Program-made: the position numbers and the translations under genes
Assembly: GCF_025766255.1 (NCBI RefSeq)
Contig: NW_026516714.1
Span: 124,001-188,000, forward strand
Source of the DNA: Zychaea mexicana
Taxonomy: Eukaryota > Mucoromycota > Mucoromycetes > Mucorales > Lichtheimiaceae
Length of the DNA: 64,000 bases
Direction: 5' to 3'
The notes under the pieces: generated by a model
Told to the model about the DNA's origin: nothing
Database searches by the model: none
The model's input: only the letters and a program-made list of their open reading frames with translations
Shown: positions 10,381 to 21,270 of the stretch, one piece after another
How positions within the stretch are numbered: the stretch's first letter is position 1
Layout: each line of letters opens with the position of its first letter

Positions 10381-12229
10381 ATGTCTACAAAAGATGCAGA
10401 AATGGTCGACACTTTTCCTGTTGACTACAAACAACAACAGGTTGTACATAAAGTGGCCCATGAACACACGACGGACCAAGAATTCTCTTCTCGACAGAGC
10501 TCCGTGAGCCGCCAGACGGCGGTTGGCGGGCATGACTAGTGGTTGTAGGAGCATTTTGTGTATGTATCCACACACTCTCTCTTTCTCTACCTACTCTTAA
10601 ATTTAGCATGGTGTCTCTTGGAAACGGACTGCTGCTCAGTTGGGGTGTTTTTATCGACGAATACGATGCTAACGTGTATCCTGGTCAACTGACTGAGCTC
10701 ACCTGGATCGGCTCACTGTGGTACTGTCTCACAAACATCAGTGGACCCTTTTACATTTACATGGCGTCCAAGGTGGATGACCGGTACATTGTCGCTGTCT
10801 CATGTCTTTTGAGCACACTGGCCATGATGATGGCAAGCTTGACCAATTCGGTACGCTTTACTTTGTACTGCTACTATGACTATTACTAGGAGCAAAATTT
10901 CTAAAATTGCTTTTATCTGCAAATTATGTTATAAACCCTAGGTTTGGCAGTTGTATATCACTCAAGGTATCATGTCTGGTATTGGCTCGTCGTTGCCCTG
11001 GTTTTCCTGTATGCGCGGGCCTCAGATGTGGTTTTCAAAACATCGTGGATTTGCAGTGGGTTTGACGGTGCGTACAAATAGTAATTGTTGATGGAAAATG
11101 ATGTACCTGATTAGTAGAGTAAATGTAGATGTCGGCTTCTGGTGCAGGTGGTCGCTCATTCTCCTACGTTACTCGAGCATGTTTCAACACGATTGGGTAT
11201 CGCTGGGCTCTCCGAGTACTCGGATTCATGCAATTCGGCCTTCTCGCTGTCGCATCCATCACCTGCTGGCGCTTAAACCCACCCGCAAAAAATGTCCCTA
11301 TTGTCGATGTTGGCGATCTGAAGAACAAAAAGTTCCTTGTTCTTCTTTTCATCCACTTTATCGGTAATTTCGCATTCTACGTCAGTCGCTTTTGGTAGTA
11401 ATAATACCAGTGCCAATCACTGCTCTTTTTTTGCGTGCGCACATGTATCGTTTTACTTTTTTTAAACAAGAAACGTCATTTCGCTCCTTTTCTCTCGTGA
11501 TAGATTCCTTCCGGATTCGTTCCGTCTTTCACGCGTCATCTCAATCTTGATCCTTGGCTGGGTGCCAATCTTAGCGCTATCATGTCTACATTCTTGTTCT
11601 TTAGCAAAATTATTATTGGTTATATCAGTGATCGCGTAGGACGTTTCAACATGGCCGTAATCTGTTGCTCGGTATCTTGTATAGCCCACTTGGCAGGTAA
11701 GCAACTATCATATCTCTTTCTCTCTCTCTCCTCATTACATATTATCAGAGAATAATCATATGAGCAACCAAAGAACTAACGTCTGTACATATTTTTTGAC
11801 ATATAGTTTGGCTGACGGCTACTTCTGAAGGATCAATGTGGGCGTTCGCCGTTCTGTATGGCTTTTTTGGAGGCGGTGAGCAGCTTTACTTATTTCTCTG
11901 CGAGGTTTGTGTATGTCAATCCAAGAACGTTGATACTAACCTTTTACTACGTCTATGAAGGCTATATTTCAATGATTACTGCCGTAATTGTTGAAGTTGT
12001 CGGCTTGGACCGCGTTGAATCTGGCACTGGTTGGACTTTCTTCGCTTGGAGTTTCGGTGGGTTATTGGGGCAGCCAGTAGCTGCAGCAATTGTAGACCGC
12101 AATGGGGGCGACAGTCGAGATTATCAAGGTGCTATCATCTTTGCTGGCTGTCTCTTCTTTGCTAGTGCAAGTGCCTCTATGATTCTTCGAGTTGTGCAAG
12201 GTGGCTGGAAGATTTTTAAGAAAGTTTAA
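10381..12229 (+). pseudogene. MFS monocarboxylate-type transporter, left tandem copy, 5' end damaged
   Basis: Paralogue of the intact gene at 14031-15974. The exons at 10942-11067, 11129-11380, 11504-11696, 11807-11875 and 11961-12229 encode a good 12-segment transporter; three of them have the same lengths as in the paralogue. The first segment is damaged. Starting from ATG 10381, a one-base shift near 10480-10500 is needed to reach PPDGG. Then TGA stands where the paralogue has TGG in AWLVVVG, and the region of the two microexons does not splice in frame. One exon also ends at a weaker GTCAGT donor. The last four introns of the paralogue are conserved in position, and the final exon has gained one more. 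Translation from an internal ATG at 10608 would lack the first membrane segment. The alternative is local sequence error. Confidence 0.65.
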
Positions 12230-13925
12230 AAGGTGTAACGCTATTGTTTTATACTATGTTAAATGTATTATACATGCACGAACTGACGAGATGCACGAAT
12301 TACTATATATTAAAAGATATAAATACATGACTACTAATGATATTATACAGCATGAAAAGCATCCGTACAGATTGGCATGACTGGATATCGATACTGAGCA
12401 TGTAAAATTATATGTCATATCGTTGTCAGCGAGATGCACTATGGGGCATGATAATAAGATATCTTGAGCATCTTAGGCAGATATGAAGTTGAACAAGTGC
12501 ATTCACTCTACTCTGAAAGACATTGATTGTACAGTTTCTATGGTCAAATCGTCGGAAGCAACCTGCACATCCATTAGCACTAAACTGTTAATGTCCTGGC
12601 AAGCTTTCTTAAAAACGGGCACAAAGCGATCGGTTAACTTTATTGATCCTTTACTACCGCGATGGTCCATACACAATTAAAGTTACCACATCTATTTCAA
12701 CTCAGTCAGCGTATGGACCATTCAGACATCGTACGTAATTCCTATCATGTGATCATCTAAATAGTAACAAGCAAAGTTGGTTCTGATCCACATGCAATTG
12801 GCCACCACAGTAGCAGCAGTCCATCCGACAATTGGGGAGCTTTCGGCCGGGAAGTCCACACCAAAGCGAGAAATTGTAACCAAGAACCCAGCGAGACGCT
12901 GATTTCTTGCCGAGAACTGGATCGTATGCCAATGAAACGAGATGTGTACGTGTCGTCGAGAATATGACACCATTCGAATGATTCTCCTAGTTTCACCCCA
13001 TCCAGTTGAGCCCCGTACGTTCGGAATTTGCCAGGATTGGGAAGAGCGTCAAAAGACCGTCAGTGGCTTGATTGGTTGTCAGGGCAGCATCTGAGACAGC
13101 TATAATTTTTCCATCGATGCTCAACCTTCTTTTTCCATCCTCAATTGCCCACCCATATGCAAAAAAAAAGGGCAGGAATTAAAAATAAAGAGCGATGGGT
13201 CATGAGGTAATTGTGGGTGAGCTGTTTTCACTAATTGAGATCGATTTTCGTTTCTGGCAATTCCAATCAAATTTGGCGGACTTTTTTTAACTTTGAAGGG
13301 GGTTGGATGGATCTAGTTTGCGGGGGACCAACCGGCCCTTTCTGCTGACTCTTTACTATGATACGCTTCAGATATGTGGTCATTTAGGGCATATCTATCG
13401 CACCATATAGGGAACTGTGGGAGAATCTGTTTTTTTTTTCTCCCTGCGATCGCTTGGATCTTACAACCACCCTTCACCCAGACATGAAATGGTTCCTAAA
13501 CGGTGTCTCTTTTTCATTTCCCAGTTTGGCGTGTGTGGCTCCAGTTTTGAAGTTTTGGTAGCACAAAAGGGCACTGGCACACTTTTTGTGCAAATGTTCA
13601 TTGTCTACACAGGTCGTTTACAAAGATAAGATAAGAAAAAGAAACGGGTGAACTGAGACAGAACAAACGATATCGGCAGCACTGTTGTATTGTGGAGAAA
13701 TCCGTATAGAAAACCAGGGCGAAACAAGCACCGAGGTTCAGGAGAAGGCTCGCTCAGCGCATTCATTGGACGTCTATTATTCATCAACCCGACATCTGAG
13801 CCTATGAGAAGGGCTATGTCTTGTAATACTTTGTCGGACCACCCACAATGCCGTGGCAGGCGTGCCATTTGTGCTTGATCTGTGTAACATGAAGCCCATG
13901 CTTTTGTGCTTCCGAGAGTCCATCC
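12230..13925. other. Intergenic region between the two MFS copies
   Basis: This 1.7 kb separates the tandem copies. No convincing coding frame is visible. The right end carries the promoter of the second copy. Confidence 0.4.
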
Positions 13926-13933
13926 TATAAAAG
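13926..13933 (+). promoter_or_regulatory. TATA box of the second MFS gene
   Basis: TATAAAAG lies 105 bases before the ATG at 14031 and is followed by a T-rich leader. Spacing and sequence fit a fungal TATA element. Confidence 0.5.
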
Positions 13934-14030
13934 GATCGATCGCTTTTTATAAATCCTTTTTTTCCTATTAGTATAATACGTTTTCCTCTTTCCTTACATC
14001 TTTTTTACCCTTATAACTTGACATAATAAC

Positions 14031-15974
14031 ATGGCTTTAGACGAAAAAACCGCTGAGCCTACCATCATCAACGACTCACACAAACTCGAGAGCGAATTCT
14101 CCCACACCAGTACCTCGGACAATGAGTCTACCGAAGAAGAACTTCCTCTGAGAGAGGCACCCGACGGAGGCTTGAAAGCCTGGCTAGTGGTGGTCGGTTC
14201 GTTTTGTGTAAGTACAGAACCAGCAACAGTCATGATTCTCTTAACATCAATCAATTCACGCATAAAGCTAATATCTCTCTCATGGTGTCTTCATATAGGG
14301 ATTCTTTGCTTCGTAAGCATCTCGCAGTGTATACTATTGTCCCACACCAATTGAGTTTGACAGCTAAACTTTTTTTTCTATTATGTATGTGATCTCAAAT
14401 TAGTCAAGGTTACGGTTACAGGTAAAACCCAGATTTGATAGGCGCCCTTTAAATTTACACCAGTAATTCTAACTCAATTCTTTCCATTGTTTTTCTTGTT
14501 TAATGTTCTAGTTGGGGTGTTTTCTTTGACGAACTCAACGCAAATGTCTACCCAGGCCAAATGACTGAACTCTCGTGGATCGGTTCCCTGTGGTATTGTC
14601 TTTGTAACATCACCGGTCCATTCTACATTTATATGGCTTCCAAAGTCGACGACCGTTACATTCTCGCCACTTCATGTATCCTCTCCTGCTTGGCAATGAT
14701 GCTTGCCAGTATCACTAATGCGGTGAGTTTTTTTGTCAATATACAATCGACCAGAACATGATTTTTGCCCACCAACAATCATACTTATCGATGGTTTCGT
14801 AAAAAAAAATTGATAGGTCTGGCAATTGTACATTACTCAGGGTATCATGTCCGGCTTCGGCGCCTCATTGGCCTGGTTCTCCTGTATGCGCGGACCTCAA
14901 ATGTGGTTCTCTAAGCGCCGTGGTCTTGCAGTTGGCATCACTGTTAGTATATCATAACGCAGTACTATTATATCGCTGGCGCTAAATGTTAATGATTGTA
15001 TTATGTATTTTAACAAAGATGGCTGCATCTGGTGCAGGCGGTCTTACATTCTCTTATATCGCTGGCGCTTGCTTTGAAACAATTGGATACGAATGGGCTC
15101 TTCGTATTCTCGGTTTCATGCAATTCGCTCTTCTCGCTGTCGCAGCTGCTACATGCTGGCGTTTGAACCCCCCAAAGAAGAACGTACCTATTGTCGACAT
15201 TCAAGACCTCAAGAACAAGAAATTCCTTGTGCTCTTCTTTATCCATTTCATTGGAAACTTTGCCTTTTACGTAAGTAGATAATAGCACGATGCTCGTTTT
15301 TTTTTTTTTGGCCAGTATGAGCTAACGAGTTGTCTAATATGTATAGATTCCTTCTGGATTTGTTCCTTCTTATGCCCGCTATCTTGATCTCGACCCTTTT
15401 ATGCGTAGCAACCTTAGCGCTATCATGTCAGCTGTCATGTTTTTCGGCAAGATTTCCGTCGGTTTCGTCAGCGATTACGTTGGACGCTTTAACATGGCTG
15501 TAATTTGTGGTCTGATGGCATGTATTGCCCATTTAGCAGGTAACATATACACGCTCACTTTTGATACTTTACCATTCTGTTCAGACTCTTAATATCTACT
15601 TGTGTATACTCACCATCTCCAAATCTTTTCTTTTTTTAGTTTGGGTTACTGCTACTTCTGCTGGATCAATGTGGGCCTTTGTTGTCTTATATGGCCTGTT
15701 CGGCGGTGGCTACATTGCTATGATCACTGCTGTGATTACTGAAGTCGTTGGTGTTGACCGAATTGAATCTGGTACTGGCTGGGCCTTCTTTGCTTGGTGT
15801 TTCGGCGGTCTTCTTGGTCAACCTTTGGCCTCGGCTATTGTTGAAGGTGGTAACAACGGTGAAGACTACCGAGGTGCCGTCATCTTTGCTGGTTGTCTTT
15901 TCTTCGTTGGAGCATGCGCCGCGGCAGTTCTGAGAGTTGTGCAAGGCGGTTATAAGCTTAATAAGAGAGTTTAA
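14031..15974 (+). CDS. MFS transporter, monocarboxylate (SLC16)-like
   Basis: Membrane carrier of the major facilitator superfamily, monocarboxylate-transporter branch; the substrate cannot be read from sequence. There are eight exons: 14031-14207, 14299-14312, 14404-14421, 14512-14722, 14817-14942, 15019-15270, 15347-15539 and 15640-15974, giving 441 residues. An acidic and polar N-tail is followed by APDGGLKAWLVVVGSF, the family's first-segment signature. Twelve hydrophobic segments follow, with GRFNMAVICGL in the region of the central loop. Exons 2 and 3 are only 14 and 18 bases, and together they encode GFFASQGYGY, which the first membrane segment needs. The left tandem copy has lost this region. 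A recent local duplication is likely, since the protein sequences are still close. Confidence 0.9.
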
Positions 15975-16927
15975 CAATATTAAGTACTTTTCTTATATAT
16001 ATACCTGTTATTTTGCTACGTTTCCTTTTTCCATTGTTATCTTGCTGTCTGTATATTATTATTAGTAATATTTATATTTCTCTTGTTGCAATTGTTCTTT
16101 GTTACAAGTTGTTAATAGTAAATAATTTTTTTTTCTGCTGTAAAGTTTAATAAATGTTTGCTGGTCTTACATTAAATATTCAATTCAAAAGACAATATGT
16201 ATATCAAAACATAGCTTAGTATCCATACCTTGGTTTAAGAGCAGGCACCAGCCGCCGCCTTTTTGACGTTGTTCAATCTGAATGGCCAGGTTTGTCCAGG
16301 TTTTGTTACTTTAGCTTTCGATGTACTGGCCCCGGGGACATGGCAGGATGACGTAAAGGAAAAAAATGATAGCACCGCAAACGGGCATGGGAACATGGCG
16401 TTGTTTCCGTTTACCTTGCATAAAGACTTCTCGTATTAATAGCGTACGTAGTGGATCACCAAAATTCTCTTCTTTTATTGAACTTCTGTTTCTTTATATA
16501 TTGCATCCATTTGCGGCCCGTTACGGAACCAGTGTATTACAGTATTATGTTATCCGTGGTGTCTACCCATATCCACCCTGCCAATAGTACCTGCATTCGG
16601 GAGATTCTTACTAATTTCTAAGATCGGCTGATTACAAATATCAACCAATAGAAAAATGTTATTTTTGGATACTGGGAAAATCGGAATAATACATGTTGCA
16701 CCCGACGGCGCAGTTGTAATGCTATGCAATCGAATGTGAGCAGACTGATGGTATGTTTCCATGGCCTAGTGAGTTTTTGAAACTAAAACTATGCAGCTTA
16801 ATGCTATTTTGTCTAAAAAATATTCGTAACGCTTATGCCTTTATCTTTTTTGTAACGTGTCGTTATTATGTACAGAAGTTTAGAGTAAATGTAGAAACAG
16901 AGAACGTAACGCTTGTAAATCCAAGTC
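15975..16927. other. Convergent intergenic region
   Basis: It lies between the 3' end of the second MFS gene and the 3' end of the UCH37-type gene. AT-rich 3' flanks and short unconvincing frames only. Confidence 0.45.
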
Positions 16928-18691
16928 TTAATTTTTTAACTTGAACACCTCCTTATGCATCTCGTTGTCATGAATGTGGCTAATGAACTTTTTTATGAAA
17001 CCTGTAAAGTCATGCTTACGACGGGTGTTTTCGAGCTGCAAAAGACCATGTTCTATCGTGTCAGCAAAATATTAAAGAGGGAGACCTTATATTTTCCACT
17101 GAATAAGACACTGTAACTGTACCTGACTCATATCACGCTCCTTCAATGCAAAAGTAGAATCGAACGGTCTGGACTGTATTTGATCTGCCAAATGATTTTT
17201 CGCTTGTATCAGGGCACTGACTGTTGAGCGTCGCGCATAATCCTCGACAATTGTAGTTGGATTGCCTACACACGTGATTGTAGGCACCGTAAAGTCATCC
17301 ATATTTCTCCAGCTTGGTTCCAGTTCGTCTAGCTTGGCATCGAGGCATTTCTCCACGTCTCTAATTTCCGCAATATCCTCGCGGCCTTGTTCTGTCCATG
17401 CACCTGGTACGACAGCCAGCATGCAAATATCCTCACCTCCTTCTCTATAATAATATAAACTCTAGTAAACAAATGGTTTCTCTGACCTACAATCCCAAGG
17501 TCTTTGAAACACCTCAAGCCTTCCTGATAAAAAAAACACACGCAAAAGTATACTAACTGTATCTTTCGCTGCAAGACAGGCTCTACAGCTTCCAACCAAT
17601 TGTCTTGGGTGCATGGCGTATGCTTGATCGGCATGCGGTTCATACCATCCAACTCCCATAAAAACCCGCCGGCATGAACGTAGGATATATAATGATATAT
17701 TACTTCCTCTTCGACTACTGGTGCCTTTGGTTTCCGGCCCTTTTTCTTGGGTGGAGAAGCTTTCCGTCGCTTTGGTGAAATAGCAGCTTTTGCCTGTGCT
17801 CTAACAGAAACGAAAAACTATATAAGTCTTATGGTATGAAAAGATACCTGCTACCACTGCCGCCACCACCATATCCCCAACTCTTTGTTGCTTCTGACAT
17901 TGGATTATATCTTACCCTGCAAAGCTGTTGTGAGCCTTTCGTAAAAGAGTATCATTACCGATAGCCATGCCCCTCGTCTAAAATCAAAAGATGGTTTAGT
18001 ACACATACAAAATCCTTTCGTATTCCATCTCACTTTACCACAGGATCGACATGAAGCAGCATGCTTTTCAGTTCTCGCAAGTGATCGCCGATATCTGTAA
18101 GGTGATCCGCGTTAAACAGAACAGCAAGCACGGCTAAGGTGGCGCAAATATTGGTGATAACCTGATTTTTAAAAAAAAAAGGCGCCGTGACAACGGTAAG
18201 TCAGACTCATGTTCCTGTACGTGTTGTTGTCAGGGTTAATGAGTCTCGTACCTGGCAGCAGAAGAACACTTTGTCGCGATCGTCGTCCTTTTCGATCCAA
18301 CTGTCAGGGATGGGGGTTGAGTCGTCGTACCGACTTGCAAAGATCAAACCATACGCTTTCCTAATTTTTTTTTCCATACAGTATTGAGTAAATCGTAAAG
18401 CGCAAAGCACAATAATCAACTGTACGCGTACATGTACGTACTTTGGTATCATGTCAAGTGTGAAAACTTGTTGAACCGCGACATCCTTGGCCCCATAAGT
18501 TGAGCATAACTCGGTAAAGATATCTGCTCAAATAGCAAACGTTCAAGATTGATCAAGAGGCTCGAATTGTTTTTTCCCCCTCTGCATGGCTGTCTATTTT
18601 TACCTGGTTCTGATTCTATTAAACACCAAGGTTGTTCTTCTTCAATAGCAGCTTGGCGCTTTCGTGCGGCAGTGGGAGAGTCGACGGTCAT
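16928..18691 (-). CDS. UCH37/UCHL5-type ubiquitin C-terminal hydrolase
   Basis: Cysteine deubiquitinase of family C12. UCH37 homologues act at the proteasome regulatory particle and, in some organisms, in chromatin complexes. There are eight exons: 18691-18604, 18523-18442, 18360-18252, 18161-18039, 17977-17916, 17800-17558, 17444-17123 and 17035-16928, giving 378 residues. Signatures are WCLIESEP near the start, Gln93 and catalytic Cys99 in TNICAT, HNSFA, His191 in YHYISYV and Asp206 in LWELDG. The C-terminal ULD-like helix has NTRRKHDFTGFIKKFI. Between Cys and His there is a basic linker (PKRRK and PKKKGRK) making the interval about 16 residues longer than in human UCH37. This suggests a nuclear signal. 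The exon 6-7 junction uses a GTTAGT donor and is the least certain. Confidence 0.92.
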
Positions 18692-18758
18692 TCGTTTGGT
18701 TTTGGTAAAAGCCGTGTCTTGCGCGAGATTCTTTGACTTTCTTTTTTATCTTGCTTTA

Positions 18759-18782
18759 ATCCGCCAACCAATCCGCCAACCA
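18759..18782 (-). promoter_or_regulatory. Tandem CCAAT-like repeat upstream of the UCH37-type gene
   Basis: Two adjacent 12-base units, CCGCCAACCAAT and CCGCCAACCAAA (plus-strand reading), lie about 70-90 bases upstream of the ATG at 18691. The first contains a CCAAT core. A regulatory role is inferred from position and duplication. Confidence 0.35.
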
Positions 18783-21270
18783 AATAAGGCAGTCGTACAG
18801 CAGTAAATGACAACACAAGAAACGTACAGAGCTGATAATGACCAAAGCGCACGAAGCTGGCCCATTATCCTACTTCATTGTTCACACCGCTTCTAGCCGC
18901 TTTATGATTACGACATATAGTTTTTAATGTTGAATCAGTCAAAAGCTTTTCTTGACATTCACGTAGTACGTCTCCATGTGTATTAGGTAAACAATGATAC
19001 ATGCAGACTACCACCATAACGATGTATTAACAGTGCTAGATATGCCATCAACACACTTATCGGATACTTTTAGTTAATATGACTACTTTTCAGATACTTC
19101 ACATAACCCGGAAGACATGGTAATAACGGCGACCATAAACCTAGAAGAAATAATGTATGATAATGGCAATTAATTGAACGCAGATCTTCATTATAGTGCA
19201 CTTTAGCATCGCATTGCGTGATCGTAGTTCTTTTATGCTTAGACATTGTGACTATTTCCTTTCTCTCAAACAACCTATCTTCTTTATAATTTGTGTTAAA
19301 CACAAGCCAGATAATCGTTGTTGATGGTCACACCAGCAAAATGTCAATGGTTAGAAGAATTGCCTGATACTTGGCTGTCTTGTCCAAAGTTCAGAGTTGA
19401 CTCATTAAAATATGGCAGGACATTGATATTTTGTCTGAAGACGTCTGATTTGGTCGTTCTGCAAAGATTTGATGTATATCTGACATACATATCAAGATCC
19501 CTCAACCTACTGCTGCTGGATCGCCAGAAATAGGGACAGTCTGGGTCATGGTAATAGCGTAAAGTGGTCGGCTTAATTGCTTTATCTACATACCACATAA
19601 CTCAGGATGTACTCTCATTATTTGCGTCCATTATACCATTCCATTTTGTTTAATATTACCATACGATGTTGATTGAGTTTTGTTTCGATAAACCCAAGTG
19701 TCCTGTCTTACTTGATACTGCTGTACACGTTAATAAAATTTACCACAGAGCTGCAATACATTACTTGCCATTCTAGAGGAGAGAATAATGTTATATTATA
19801 AAGCACTCCCATAACAGCATGGCTGCAGCTTCGACAACTCTATTTTATCTGTTAACGGTAAGTAGGAAATCATCATAAAATTCGTTCTGTGGCTGCTTCT
19901 TTTCTTTTTTTCAAACAATTGTCTATTGACTGCAAAGAGAAACCTTAATACCTTCTCTCCATTATCACGGGCTGCATACAGCAATCGCCTTCTGAAAGCA
20001 TGTAGAGTTGGAGCGTGTTCCAGAGAATTCAGAGAATGACTATTATGCAATTGAAATTTGACGTTTACTTAATCATATATTCCCACGTAATAAACAGCAA
20101 GAGATTCGTCTAGCTTCAGCAAAACCGTCTACCTGTGCTACTACAAAACTTTCCTGAATTTTGCTTGTCTGTAGATTGCTAGTGCTGTTATTGATGATAT
20201 TTTATTAGACAAAGTAGATGGACGCATCCACGCTATGTTTTCTATGCGTGTAATTTCCCTGCACTAACTTTTTAGAGAGTCATGTCTACAATCCTTAGAA
20301 CAAACGCACAGTGCAAAAAGAATCATGTAACTTTTATCAGGAACCAAATCAGTTCCAAAAAAAGAACACAGCATAAAGCGGTGGTGGAACAGTGACTATG
20401 GCTATTATGTAATATCTCAGTTGCACATTCAGTGTGGATGGATAACTTTTTTTTTCGTTACTTGTGGGGATATGGCGAGGACGAACGAACCACTGGATCC
20501 CCCGGTCGGTCGGTCGGTCGCTAGGTGCCGAGTGTCACACATCTGCATAAAAAGTCAATATTTTAAAATAAGTTCGACGAGTAGCTTTCGCGATCCCCAT
20601 TGCATTTTTATGTATGATGCTCGTACCTTACGATGCAACACTTTTGAAATAAACTCTCCATACTGATCATAGCAAGCGGTCTGCAGGCACCAGAAAAAAA
20701 AAGGTGTACATACCACGTTTTAGTCGTTGTGTGTGAAGATGTACCCGCTGAGGACGTCAAGTTATGAAGTTTAGATGTGTGTAACGAACATCATGGATTA
20801 CTTAATGCTTTGTGCTACACAGTCTTTCAGCGCAACAAGATCTTAAATTCTCAAATCAACAACAATCACTGTGGGAAATGGTGTTGAGTTTCCTGCTTTC
20901 GCGATCTTTACAACGCCTGTTTTCAGCTATAGATGATAGCTTATTTCAATATACAGTACCTGTCTATTAATTCGTAAAAGTAATCATGTCATTGAATGGA
21001 TGCTTCGATAAACAAATGAAGCACAGTTCATTTTTGATTTAAAGAGAGGGATTCATTGTATCACCGCAAAGTAGATACGAATCGAAAGTTTAGCGGTTGC
21101 ACATGTGATTGATTAGGTAAAGAGAATGAATTTAAATGGGACTACCATCAATAGGCTTCTTTTTAGAGCTGAAAAGGTATACAGAAAAGAAGAACCGTGT
21201 GAGTATCTGCATCAGAGCCATATTAAAGCCTGTCTTGTTTGATTTCCTCCTTTTTTTTTCTTCGTCGACT
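18783..21270. other. Intergenic region, about 2.5 kb
   Basis: No supported gene. A (CGGT)4 microsatellite lies at 20503-20520. Short frames around 19318-19598 and 19796-20050 have no recognised similarity. The right end must hold the promoter of the alpha-galactosidase gene. Confidence 0.4.
20503..20520. repeat. CGGT microsatellite
   Basis: Four and a half copies of the tetranucleotide CGGT in otherwise AT-rich intergenic DNA. Confidence 0.8.

Noticed and set aside
17454..17557. An additional 12-base exon between exons 6 and 7 of the UCH37-type gene
   Set aside because: Direct joining gives QEGGEDICMLAVVP, a better family match, and needs no tiny exon.
17959..17977. A 19-base microexon in the UCH37-type gene ending at an internal GTAATG
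   Set aside because: Reading through gives the conserved GNDTLLRKAHNSFA segment, so there is no splice at that point.
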